A DNA stretch of 37,676 bases from an uncultured Alphaproteobacteria bacterium (GCA_905234465.1 CAJOHU010000010.1:396-38071), one strand, 5' to 3'. Shown: positions 1-7,473, counted from the first letter of the stretch. The notes: generated from the letters alone by a model not told the origin. Numbers and translations: made by a program.

Positions 1-52
1 GCTGCGGTAAACTGGGCACCGCCCTTCGGCGGTGTGACGATTCTCTGGAATA
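1..52. repeat. Right half of a MITE-like dispersed element (partial)
   Basis: The first 52 bases closely match 37493-37543 and end in the same terminal motif (TGTGACG...CTGGAAT) found at the right end of the complete element at 7827-7963. The left part lies outside the window. It is non-coding and has no transposase, so it looks like a non-autonomous repeat. Confidence 0.7.
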
Positions 53-84
53 AAGTTCATAAAGCAGGGTTTCTGCACGGTTGA

Positions 85-114
85 ATGTAACAAAAAGGTA
101 CCTTTTTGTTACAT
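85..114. repeat. Perfect 30-bp palindrome centred on GGTACC
   Basis: Positions 85-99 are the exact reverse complement of 100-114; the core is ACAAAAAGGTACCTTTTTGT. The same core recurs at 37577-37605 and a degenerate form lies at 221-238. In RNA it would form a 15-bp hairpin, in DNA a potential cruciform or protein-binding site. Its role is unknown. Confidence 0.85.
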
Positions 115-149
115 CGCGATTCGGGCAAAAATTGGCGAACACAAAAAGT

Positions 150-235
150 GGCTGCATGCCACGGAATCTGTGACTTTGCGGGAAAAATAAAAAAATTAAA
201 AAAAGTGTAAAAAAGCCTGGACAAAAAGGTGCCCT
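150..235 (+). repeat. Dispersed repeat segment carrying an outward -35 box
   Basis: This stretch (GGCTGCATGCCACGGAATC, then a run rich in A, then TGGACAAAAAGG) matches the reverse complement of 37592-37676 with few differences. The two window ends therefore carry the same segment in opposite orientations. The 3' end of the segment includes the TGGACA hexamer used as the -35 of the promoter at 218-246. Confidence 0.75.
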
Positions 236-246
236 TTTGGTATACT
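218..246 (+). promoter_or_regulatory. Sigma70-type promoter of the 293/717 gene pair
   Basis: TGGACA at 218-223 and TATACT at 241-246 are separated by exactly 17 bp. Transcription would begin near 253 and leave a leader of about 40 nt that contains a G-rich Shine-Dalgarno sequence. The -35 box lies inside a dispersed repeat. Confidence 0.65.
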
Positions 247-292
247 GAACATATAAGAATTCGGGAATTTTGGGCGCAAGGGGGGCTGATTT

Positions 293-700
293 ATGTCTTT
301 CAGAAATATGTGTTTTTGGGTGATATCCGTTGCGTTTATTTCGCAGGTTTCGTACTCTATTGAATTAAAACAGCGTCAATTTGGTGCGACCCCAAATATG
401 GACGGTACAGTAGTATATTCAGAAGAAGTTCCCGGCACCACGGGCATGGATGAAATGACGGTTGTGCAAACATTGCGTCACGATATTCAGTTGTTGGATG
501 AAGAGATTATGCAATGCGAACGTAAACGCAAGGGTTGGGTTGCGGCGACGGTTGTTGGTGGTGTTGGCGCGCTTGGTACGGGTATTGCGGCATTGGTTCA
601 GCATGATAATATTCAGGACAAGAAATCAGAGCTGCAACGTATTCAATCAGACATAGAATCAACCAAACAGGGCATTCGTGACGCATCAAGCAATCAATAA
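293..700 (+). CDS. Small secreted protein with central hydrophobic helix and coiled coil
   Basis: I do not recognise a named family. The 135-residue product begins with a hydrophobic signal-like segment (about residues 4-22). It then has a short polar region, a basic motif ERKRKGW near residue 80, a Gly/Ala-rich hydrophobic helix (about 83-102) and a heptad-like tail rich in Gln, Lys and Glu. The start ATG follows a GGGGGG-containing Shine-Dalgarno at suitable spacing. The next gene starts 17 nt after its stop and shares the same order of signal, charged stretch, GW, Gly-rich helix and coiled coil, so the two are probably diverged paralogues in one operon. A location in the periplasm or inner membrane, with the Gly-rich helix membrane-embedded or in an oligomer interface, is inference. 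Confidence 0.7.
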   Translation: MSFRNMCFWVISVAFISQVSYSIELKQRQFGATPNMDGTVVYSEEVPGTTGMDEMTVVQTLRHDIQLLDEEIMQCERKRKGWVAATVVGGVGALGTGIAALVQHDNIQDKKSELQRIQSDIESTKQGIRDASSNQ

Positions 701-716
701 ATCCGGGGGCACAAAT

Positions 717-1460
717 ATGAAAAGACCGATATCAATATTATCTATAATGATTGTTGGCATAATGTCTGCGGTTCCATCGGATGGCGTTCAAATGACGGCC
801 CAGATTCGCAGATTATTGGATCAAAAAGAAGAAAAAATAAAGCAATTAGAAGCATGTGAAGGTAAAAAACGCGGGTGGATGATTGCGGGGATATCAACGA
901 TTGGTTTGACGGCGGTTGGTGTTGGTGTAAATATTGCCCAGGCGAGTAAGAGTAATAAATTATCATCAGAAATAGACATCCAAAAACAAACCTTGGAACG
1001 CCAACAAGAGCGTCTTGCCCAAATTCAACAAAACAATACTGCAAATACTAGTGCAGCACAACAGAATTCAACTGAAAAGAAAGGAGAACCTGAATCAAAA
1101 AAGAAAACCTTAGATGCGTCGGTTGCCGGAATTGGTTGGGGTTATCATGAGATTGATGGGGGTGACAAATACGAGGATGGATGCGCGGTATCAAATGCTG
1201 GTGAATGGTGTGTGGTGTTTCCGGATGACGCGGTTATTAAGGGTCAAGCGGTGTGTAATAACATGCCAGAAACAAGTTCATCAGAGCAGATTAATTCAGG
1301 TGGTCAAAACTGTTGGTGCAAGATGACACAACCTTCGGATTCGCGTTGGGTGTTTCGGCACTCGTACTCCGGATCCGACTGTGCGGTCTTCTGTGCGTTC
1401 GGCTGCGCGTCCGGCGCCCGGGACTACCCCGATTTCCGGAGGGCACTGTTCGGGGTATAA
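717..1460 (+). CDS. Secreted protein with coiled coil and hypervariable-looking Cys-rich C-terminal domain
   Basis: The start at 717 is preferred over an in-frame ATG at 678 because GGGGGC lies just upstream and the signal peptide (MKRPISILSIMIVGIMSAV) follows directly. The 247-residue product has a charged helix ending in KKRGW near residue 60, a Gly-rich hydrophobic helix, and a Gln/Glu-rich coiled coil to about residue 125. A compact domain of about 110 residues with several Cys and Trp follows. The last 39 codons are strikingly different: about 66% G+C, very few A, many NNC codons, and a repeated Cys-Ala-x-x unit ending in FRRALFGV. That ending resembles the C-type-lectin-like variable tails of DGR target proteins (known family feature); the DGR link here is inference, since no reverse transcriptase lies in the window. 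It is likely cotranscribed with the upstream paralogue and ends before a terminator at 1504. Confidence 0.75.
   Translation: MKRPISILSIMIVGIMSAVPSDGVQMTAQIRRLLDQKEEKIKQLEACEGKKRGWMIAGISTIGLTAVGVGVNIAQASKSNKLSSEIDIQKQTLERQQERLAQIQQNNTANTSAAQQNSTEKKGEPESKKKTLDASVAGIGWGYHEIDGGDKYEDGCAVSNAGEWCVVFPDDAVIKGQAVCNNMPETSSSEQINSGGQNCWCKMTQPSDSRWVFRHSYSGSDCAVFCAFGCASGARDYPDFRRALFGV
1341..1457 (+). other. Candidate DGR-type variable region
   Basis: In frame, about 18 of 39 codons end in C with varied first and second bases, and A makes up only about 10 of 117 bases. A 12-nt period TGY-GCG-NNC-NNC repeats three times from 1380. This is what A-directed mutagenesis of AAC codons would leave behind. The segment lies at the very 3' end of the gene, the usual place for a DGR variable region. 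The template repeat and reverse transcriptase would have to lie elsewhere in the genome. Confidence 0.45.
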
Positions 1461-1469
1461 TAATGAATT

Positions 1470-1500
1470 AGTGGTTAGGGGTTAGTGTAAGTGGTTAGTA
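1470..1500. repeat. Short GGTTAGTG-type tandem repeat
   Basis: Degenerate units of GTGGTTAG / GGTTAGTG are repeated about four times between the stop codon of 717-1460 and its terminator. Related arrays occur at 7762-7792, 7998-8034, 19405-19436 and 37240-37255, mostly beside terminators. Confidence 0.65.
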
Positions 1501-1503
1501 AAC

Positions 1504-1530
1504 GGGCGCAATAAAAAATGCGCCCATTTT
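1504..1530 (+). terminator. Rho-independent terminator
   Basis: GGGCGCA (1504-1510) pairs with TGCGCCC (1519-1525) around an A-rich loop and is followed by a T run. It closes the 293/717 operon. Confidence 0.8.
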
Positions 1531-1558
1531 TCTTCTAAACATTAATATGAAAAAACAC

Positions 1559-1580
1559 CATCGGCGGTTACCCGCCGATG
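1559..1580 (-). terminator. Rho-independent terminator for the 1631-1966 gene
   Basis: CATCGGCGG (1559-1567) pairs with CCGCCGATG (1572-1580). On the minus strand the hairpin is followed by a T-rich run (complement of the A tract near 1549-1555). Confidence 0.75.
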
Positions 1581-1630
1581 TGCTCTCCTTCCTTTCCGGA
1601 AACCGGAAACTGTTTGTTTGTGTGTAAAAA

Positions 1631-1966
1631 CTATGCCGCCATAGCCACGTGATTTTCTGATTTTTCTGTGTCTGCGTCCATAATACGTTTTGCTTCGGCA
1701 AAGACCATTTCTTTTACACGCAACGCCAATTCTTTTGTTTCTAAACTTTCCGCCGCAATATCAAAATTGTCAGTGCGTATCTGTAACGAAACATATGCGC
1801 CAACCAAAGATGTGCGTGGCAAATCTTCAATTGAACGCGGCGCGTTGTTGTGACCGATTTGCAATTCATCACTAAGTGATACAATTTGCCTGTCGGCGTT
1901 TACCCACACTGTCGTACTTAGTACTTTGTGCAAGGCTATCATGATTTCTTTGATGTTTTTTGGCAT
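1631..1966 (-). CDS. Hypothetical protein, 111 residues
   Basis: I recognise no family. The start at 1966 (MPKNIKEIM) is chosen over an upstream in-frame ATG because a strong GGAGGG Shine-Dalgarno lies 8 nt before it. The product is soluble and mixed alpha/beta in character: an N-terminal amphipathic helix, a strand-like centre (VGAYVSLQIRTDNFDI) and a C-terminal Glu/Lys-rich helix ending in Ala. It has no signal peptide, membrane segment or Cys. It is a single-gene unit with its own terminator at 1559-1580. The intergenic stretch upstream to 2227 contains only AT-rich sequence. Confidence 0.65.
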   Translation of the reverse strand: MPKNIKEIMIALHKVLSTTVWVNADRQIVSLSDELQIGHNNAPRSIEDLPRTSLVGAYVSLQIRTDNFDIAAESLETKELALRVKEMVFAEAKRIMDADTEKSENHVAMAA

Positions 1967-2227
1967 GTGGTGTTCCCTCCTTGTGGGCGTTGGTTTCAAA
2001 AATCTAAGCCGTTTTTGTATTTACATCATGTATTTACAAAATGCCGATTTAAATTTTCTTTTTGTTTCTTTTTTGTCCCAGAAAACCGCGTTTTTCTTAG
2101 ATTTCTGGGGGTTTTGCTTTTGTTCCCTTTGTCTATACACGGATGATAGAACAAAAACGAATCGGGGGTCAAGAAAAAAATGTAAAAAAAATAAAAAAAT
2201 TTTTATGATGAAACTAATTCATTATAA

Positions 2228-3811
2228 TTAGACGAATTTTTCCGGGATAATTTTTGTAATTTGTTTAAAAATGCGTCTGAAAATTGTTGTGTCAGGGTCA
2301 TGGGTGTATACACGTGGTGCCCCATCGCCCGCACGACGACCACGCCAAATGGTATGCTTTCCGCGGTGTGTGACGCGCCAAGATGTTTGTGTGTCGCGCA
2401 TAATCATATCGCGCACACGTGCGGCAAATTCAGAACTTTCAAAGATTGCAACGTTTTCGGTGTTATAATATGCGCTGCGTGGGTCAAGATTGAAACTGCC
2501 TATCCATGAAATTTTATCATCAAAAACGATAGTTTTGCTGTGCATTACGGAAAAACGGGGCTTTTTCTTGGGGCGACCATTGCGCGAATTTTTTAAATTT
2601 TCCGCAGACATCATAAATTCATATATGTTTGCCCCGGCGTCAATCAATTCATTACGATACTTTTCCCATTTGCCAAACGCCGTCGGTGCGTTTGTGGATG
2701 CCAAAGAATTTGTGACCACAGTAATATTCACCCCAGATTTTGCATCGTCTTTCATCAAATTCATTCCCCCGCGACCGGGTACAAAATATGCCGCCGAAAC
2801 ATACACGTTTTTTTTGGTTTCACGCCACAATCTGTTCAATGCCAATATAATTTCACCAAGATATTTTTCCTTTCGTGCCATCGGCATTTCAACTTTGTCC
2901 GGCGGGTCGGCGATAAAACGCCCACGCCCCCAACAGAAATCAAACATATTATTTTTGAATTCATACATCGCCAAAGATATAATTTTATTATATCGGCGAA
3001 TGTTTTCTGCGCTGCGTCGTGTCAATTCAGAAAATTTCTTTTCCAATTTTTGCATTGCACGATGTGATTTAGCCTTTGGTATAACAGATGCGGGTACCGC
3101 CAAATGATGATTCCAATAATCATTAAAACTGTCTGTGGCGCCACGCGCAATGTCGCCCAAGAATAATACATCTGTGTCTGAAAAGTTTGCAGATGTTTCA
3201 GGCATGAAATAATTACTGCCTACATTGCGGCCGCCGGTAATTAATGCGACATTGTCAACGATAAACAATTTGTTGTGCATGCGCGAATTCAATCTGTTGA
3301 AATCCATAAGAATCTGGGGATAATACAAAACAGGTGAACGGTATTTTACCGCATTAAATATTTTAACTTCTATGTTCGGATGTTGGTTTAATAAAATAAC
3401 ATCTGCAATGTCAGAATTTGTACCGTAATCATCAATCAAGATTCGCACTTTGACCCCGCGGTCTGCGGCGTTTTTTAATTCACCAATTAAAATTTGTGCG
3501 GAAAAATCATTGCTGTAAATATACGTCTGAATATCAATGGTTTTTGTTGCCATGCGTGCAAACGCTGCGCGAATAACAAACGCCGAAAGTCCGTCTTCTA
3601 TAAGACTTGCACCACTGATGTTTTTGCCGCGCGAAAGTTCGGTTTTATACTGTTTGGCAATCGGTGTTGTCATCGGGTCATAATCAAAATCAGATGCAGC
3701 GATTTTTGGATTGTAATTCGCCAATCGCCGGTCGCGTAAACTGGTCGGGATTTTGGTGCAGCCTACAAAAGGCATCGCCAACAGAAAAAAAGAAAGTCTG
3801 GTCCAAATCAT
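2228..3811 (-). CDS. Phospholipase D family lipoprotein (cardiolipin synthase ClsC-like)
   Basis: The 527-residue product starts with a lipoprotein signal and lipobox FVGC (Cys18), so it is probably an envelope lipoprotein. It carries two HKD phosphodiesterase motifs, H179-x-K181-x4-D186 and H424-x-K426-x4-D431. Each is followed by the Gly/Ser-Asn segment (GGRNVGSNYF and GSFNLDPRS) expected of a two-domain PLD enzyme. In this superfamily the two His attack a phosphodiester. The overall layout (first domain, long linker, second motif followed by DPRS) fits the YmdC/ClsC branch of bacterial cardiolipin synthases better than nucleases, which are shorter and single-motif. The substrate, probably phosphatidyl lipids, is inference. 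The gene faces 3983 divergently, and TATAAT-like sequence lies about 25 nt before its ATG. Confidence 0.85.
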   Translation of the reverse strand: MIWTRLSFFLLAMPFVGCTKIPTSLRDRRLANYNPKIAASDFDYDPMTTPIAKQYKTELSRGKNISGASLIEDGLSAFVIRAAFARMATKTIDIQTYIYSNDFSAQILIGELKNAADRGVKVRILIDDYGTNSDIADVILLNQHPNIEVKIFNAVKYRSPVLYYPQILMDFNRLNSRMHNKLFIVDNVALITGGRNVGSNYFMPETSANFSDTDVLFLGDIARGATDSFNDYWNHHLAVPASVIPKAKSHRAMQKLEKKFSELTRRSAENIRRYNKIISLAMYEFKNNMFDFCWGRGRFIADPPDKVEMPMARKEKYLGEIILALNRLWRETKKNVYVSAAYFVPGRGGMNLMKDDAKSGVNITVVTNSLASTNAPTAFGKWEKYRNELIDAGANIYEFMMSAENLKNSRNGRPKKKPRFSVMHSKTIVFDDKISWIGSFNLDPRSAYYNTENVAIFESSEFAARVRDMIMRDTQTSWRVTHRGKHTIWRGRRAGDGAPRVYTHDPDTTIFRRIFKQITKIIPEKFV

Positions 3812-3925
3812 GCAAACCCTGTATTACATTGCAATTATATTCGCATATATCGTTTTAGCAAGGCGAAAATAACCATGGACAAGATTCCGCATAAAATAAA
3901 AATCGCGTTTTTGGGTGTTTTTCAC

Positions 3926-3955
3926 TTGCGTTAAATGGGGGGCTGATGATAAAAT
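3926..3955 (+). promoter_or_regulatory. Probable promoter of the 987-residue protein
   Basis: TTGCGT at 3926-3931 and TAAAAT at 3950-3955 are spaced by 18 bp. The downstream leader carries GGAAGGAAAG before the ATG at 3983. Confidence 0.45.
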
Positions 3956-3982
3956 AATATTAACGGAAGGAAAGATTTTACC

Positions 3983-6946
3983 ATGAAGAAACTTGCGATA
4001 TTTTTGGGCGGTCTGTTGATGATGCCCGCTTTTGCCGAAGTGGCACCGATTTTTTATGAAGATGCGATGGAATATTCTGACGCGGAATACGCAGACGAAT
4101 ATGATGCGATTGCGGGTGAAGATGATTACGAAGATACAGAAAATGTGTCCGTGATAAAAACTGTGCCTGTGCGCCAAATAACACCGAATACGCGTACAAA
4201 CGCAAATCGCACAACGGTAAGTCGTGTTGTTCCAACAACGCCGGTTCCAACATCATCGGGACGCGGTACATCGGCAAATGCGTCACGTGCGGTGGCGGCG
4301 CGCACAACATCTGTTTCTTCACCCCGGAATTCGGGTAATTCGCGCAATGTCGCATCACGTACAACCACATCGCGCGTGGTATCTGGCGCGGGGTCGGCGC
4401 GTACGACGGCAACCCGTGCAACCGGTGGGGCGGGACGCTATGTATCTGCAACGCGTGCGGGTGCGAATGGAACCGTTGCGCGTTCGGCAACATCGGGACG
4501 TGCCACGTCTGCGAATGGCGCACGTGTATCGCGAGCGGCAACAACATCTGGGACAACAAATTTGATTCAGTCAGATACAACATATACTTCACTGTATAAT
4601 CCAAACAGTGCACGCGTCAGTGTCCGTGGTGATACAAGTGCAACTTCACGTGCGCCGGTTATTCGTATGGCATCAACCAGTGGTCTGTCCACAGATTCTG
4701 TGTCCACCGCAACAAGTGTAAGCGATATGGATGAATTGGCGGAATTGACCGATTACTGCAAGGCGCAATATGCCGCATGTATGGATAATTATTGCAATGT
4801 ATTGGATGATAATCAGGGTCGTTGCAGTTGCAGCGCGAATATCGCCAATTATGCCAAGGCCGAAGCCGCACTAAAATCTGCCACAGAAGAATTACAAGAT
4901 GTGGCACAAAAAATTCAATACATCGGATTATCGGGACGTGAAGTGGAAACACTGTTCACCCAGACCGAGGCAGAATTAAAAATGCAATCAACCGCCGACA
5001 ACAGTCAGTTGAAAACCAGTTTGGATAAAATCAAAGACATGATAATTGATGTCCAATCGGGTGGTGCATCGTCTTCTGCGACATCGGGGTTGGCGTTTGA
5101 TTTATCTGGATTGCTGGATTTCACTATTGACAGTACGGGTTTTGATTTAACATCTTTCATTGGTGGTTTTACAAATAACACAACCGGGGTCAGCAACCAA
5201 CGTGGCGAAGAATTATTCAAAACCGCAACCAATCAGTGCAAGGCGAATGTATTGCGTGCATGTACCGCCCAAGGGGTTGATGCGTCTATTGTGACGAATG
5301 CGTACGATTTGGAAATTGATAAAGAATGTATCGCATATGAACGCAGTCTGAATGATTCTAATGCCCAAATGACGGCAACGGTGCGTAATGCGAAAAGTGT
5401 TCTGCAACGGGCGCGCCTGGTGGTTGAACAGGCCAAGAATGAATATAAAGATATGCGGTCTTGTATAAACGCGTTGGATTCGTGTATGCAGGATGAATAT
5501 GTTTGCGGGACCGATTATGACAAATGCCTTGACCCATCGGGACGTTATATTGTGAATGGTGCTATTGTGGTTGGTACGGATCCGGGGCGTGCGGTAAACA
5601 ATATATCCGACGGTTCCGCGGGCGTGTTGGACGGCGATATTTGTTCTATGAACCTGTATAATATATGGAACTATTCCCCTTCAACGGCGGGTCAAACCGT
5701 GGCAGGTTGTACAAACGCATGGAACACTTACACCGGCACATCTGGGCGCGGTGGCGATTTGGCAAAATACATAGAAGAAACTGTGACGGCAACCGCCGCC
5801 AAGAACGGCGGATTGGGTGTTTCTGAATTCATCCAAAACAAAATTGGTTGGAACGACGGGGACAAGAATTATGGTATGTGCATGTCGGTATTGAATAAAT
5901 GCCAAGATTACACATATACTGGCACCGGTACATCGCGGAAATATAACCCGCAAAACGATGTTATAAAGCAATACTTGGCGCGCACATTGGTTCAGATTAA
6001 GGCACGACAAGACCAAATCTTGGCAGATTACGCGGAAAGTTGTATAACCGATGTCACATCATGTCTGTCCCAGAACAATTATCCGTTTGACGAAGTGGCG
6101 ACCAATACGGTTCAGGCGAACATTGCAATAAACGCGTGCCGTTCCCAAATTGTGACATGTATGTCTGTAAACGGGTATTCGGTTGCGAACCCCCGTCCGT
6201 CTGATTTATCTTTATGGGTTTGCGGTATAACAGGTCAACCGGGTTGCACAGGTTACGACGGCGAAAGTTACACATACACAATTACGTATGATTGTAATAA
6301 AGAAAACGTATCACATAACACAACATGGCAACAATCTGTGACCGGGACCACGAACGCAATAAGTTTCACGTTTGCAGATGCGGCGACCGTAAATGCCCGG
6401 TGTAATTATACCGGCTTCGTGCCCCGCGGTTATGTGTGCGAGTACACCAATGGGGGTAGTTTTTCACAAAATCTTGGTAGTTCAAAGAACATAACAGGAG
6501 ACGCGACGTGTACGGTTTCTTGGCGTGTGGACTCTGGAAATAATACGTGCAGTGCCGGTAATTTGTCCGCTTGTTTAGGGCAATCAGCGTGCGAGAACGT
6601 CAATGGCACATGGTGTTATGGCAACAGTACTGCCACCAGCCCAAGCTGTATGCAGGCAACCCAATGTAAATGTAATGCAAATGATTTGAATAGGTGTTTG
6701 AACGCAGATAGTTGTAAGGGTTTAGGCAGTAATTACAATTTCTGTACCCAGGACGGACAAACAACAGAATGCATTAGCGGATTAAGTATGGCACGTTCAT
6801 GTTGCTTTGGCGATATCACCAACTGTGATTTAGAAATTAAATGCAAGATAGTTGGTAATTGTTGGAATGGTGAAAATTGTTCTGTCCGCGCCATCGGTGC
6901 AGAATGCCCGATAATTTCACAACAAGGTGAAACGCCCCAAAACTAA
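3983..6946 (+). CDS. Large Cys-rich secreted protein with Ser/Thr/Arg low-complexity region
   Basis: I do not recognise this 987-residue protein. A clear signal peptide (MKKLAIFLGGLLMMPAFA, cleavage after AFA) is followed by an acidic Tyr/Asp stretch. Residues 55-230 or so are a low-complexity Ser/Thr/Ala/Arg-rich region without Cys, suggesting an extended, basic, cell-wall- or surface-associated stalk. From about residue 250 come helical segments with paired Cys (YCKAQYAACMDNYC, CSCSANIANYAKAEAALK, CINALDSCMQDEYVCGTDYDKC). The last 150 residues are a run of small Cys-rich units, several with the pattern C-x-G-x-WC or C-x4-C. The many even-spaced Cys imply disulfide bonds in the periplasm or outside the cell. 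It stands alone with its own Shine-Dalgarno and converges on the gene ending at 6954. A role in adhesion or envelope structure would be a guess. Confidence 0.8.
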   Translation: MKKLAIFLGGLLMMPAFAEVAPIFYEDAMEYSDAEYADEYDAIAGEDDYEDTENVSVIKTVPVRQITPNTRTNANRTTVSRVVPTTPVPTSSGRGTSANASRAVAARTTSVSSPRNSGNSRNVASRTTTSRVVSGAGSARTTATRATGGAGRYVSATRAGANGTVARSATSGRATSANGARVSRAATTSGTTNLIQSDTTYTSLYNPNSARVSVRGDTSATSRAPVIRMASTSGLSTDSVSTATSVSDMDELAELTDYCKAQYAACMDNYCNVLDDNQGRCSCSANIANYAKAEAALKSATEELQDVAQKIQYIGLSGREVETLFTQTEAELKMQSTADNSQLKTSLDKIKDMIIDVQSGGASSSATSGLAFDLSGLLDFTIDSTGFDLTSFIGGFTNNTTGVSNQRGEELFKTATNQCKANVLRACTAQGVDASIVTNAYDLEIDKECIAYERSLNDSNAQMTATVRNAKSVLQRARLVVEQAKNEYKDMRSCINALDSCMQDEYVCGTDYDKCLDPSGRYIVNGAIVVGTDPGRAVNNISDGSAGVLDGDICSMNLYNIWNYSPSTAGQTVAGCTNAWNTYTGTSGRGGDLAKYIEETVTATAAKNGGLGVSEFIQNKIGWNDGDKNYGMCMSVLNKCQDYTYTGTGTSRKYNPQNDVIKQYLARTLVQIKARQDQILADYAESCITDVTSCLSQNNYPFDEVATNTVQANIAINACRSQIVTCMSVNGYSVANPRPSDLSLWVCGITGQPGCTGYDGESYTYTITYDCNKENVSHNTTWQQSVTGTTNAISFTFADAATVNARCNYTGFVPRGYVCEYTNGGSFSQNLGSSKNITGDATCTVSWRVDSGNNTCSAGNLSACLGQSACENVNGTWCYGNSTATSPSCMQATQCKCNANDLNRCLNADSCKGLGSNYNFCTQDGQTTECISGLSMARSCCFGDITNCDLEIKCKIVGNCWNGENCSVRAIGAECPIISQQGETPQN

Positions 6947-6953
6947 TAAACTT

Positions 6954-7289
6954 TTAATGATGTGTGATAATATGTACCACAATGCCTGCGATTGTTAAAA
7001 CGGTTATAAATATCAAAATAATCTTTTGGATGTTGTGATGTTGTGTTTGGTTGCAATGCGTACAATTACAATCATGATTATTAAAATACAGAAACCACGA
7101 CAGGCATAACATTAATCCTGAAAACACAAACAACCATAATTCGGCACTTTCGGGTATAATTTTATGGTCGGCAAAATCAGGGGCAACCATGCCGATAATT
7201 CCCAACACCACCGGTAATACGCAACAAAACAGATGTGGTAATAACCCTGCGATAATTCCGACACCAACGGCACGATTTTTGTTTTTCAT
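6954..7289 (-). CDS. Small Cys/His-containing membrane protein (MerC/MerT-like appearance)
   Basis: The 111-residue protein has three hydrophobic segments: about 8-31 with the pair FCC before VLPVVLGIIGM, 46-67, and a C-terminal helix ending IITHH. Between helices two and three lies a likely metal-binding loop, HDCNCTHCNQTQHHN. A Cys-Cys pair in the first helix and a cytoplasmic Cys/His cluster recall small mercury or other metal transport proteins, but the similarity is only general and the substrate cannot be named. The start at 7289 is chosen because the longer reading frame would run through tRNA-Arg; an alternative ATG is at 7301. It lies only 9-21 nt downstream of the tRNA and is probably cotranscribed with it. 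Confidence 0.65.
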   Translation of the reverse strand: MKNKNRAVGVGIIAGLLPHLFCCVLPVVLGIIGMVAPDFADHKIIPESAELWLFVFSGLMLCLSWFLYFNNHDCNCTHCNQTQHHNIQKIILIFITVLTIAGIVVHIITHH

Positions 7290-7310
7290 ACAGTTTCCCA
7301 TTTTTTTTCT

Positions 7311-7386
7311 TGGTATCCCCAGCCGGAATTGAACCAGCATCTAATTCTTAGGAGGAACTTGTTCTATCCATTTGAACTATGGGGAC
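7311..7386 (-). tRNA. tRNA-Arg (anticodon CCU)
   Basis: A 76-nt cloverleaf with encoded CCA. The anticodon arm is AGTTC-CTCCTAA-GAATT, giving anticodon CCT (reads AGG). The T arm contains GGTTCAATTCC. The first acceptor pair is a G-U wobble. Confidence 0.93.
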
Positions 7387-7396
7387 ACACATAATC

Positions 7397-7446
7397 ATTT
7401 TAATCCCAGATTTTGATATTGCAAGTTATATTAAAATCTGTATAAT
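7397..7446. promoter_or_regulatory. Back-to-back promoters sharing one palindromic -35 box
   Basis: The palindrome TTGCAA at 7419-7424 can act as -35 on both strands. To the right, a 16-bp spacer leads to TATAAT (7441-7446) for ihfA. To the left on the minus strand, a 16-bp spacer leads to TAAAAT (7397-7402) for tRNA-Arg. Confidence 0.6.
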
Positions 7447-7473
7447 ATTAAGACACAAAGGGAGTAAATATAA

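Noticed and set aside
293-700. DGR accessory protein Avd for the 135-residue gene
   Set aside because: Its small helical size fits loosely, but it has a signal peptide and is a paralogue of the next secreted protein, unlike Avd.
4126-4565. Reading frames in other frames of the 3983-6946 gene
   Set aside because: They are by-products of the biased codon use in the low-complexity region and have no ribosome sites.
7290-7340. N-terminal extension of the small membrane protein to 7340
   Set aside because: The extension would be translated from within tRNA-Arg; the hydrophobic protein begins naturally at 7289 or 7301.
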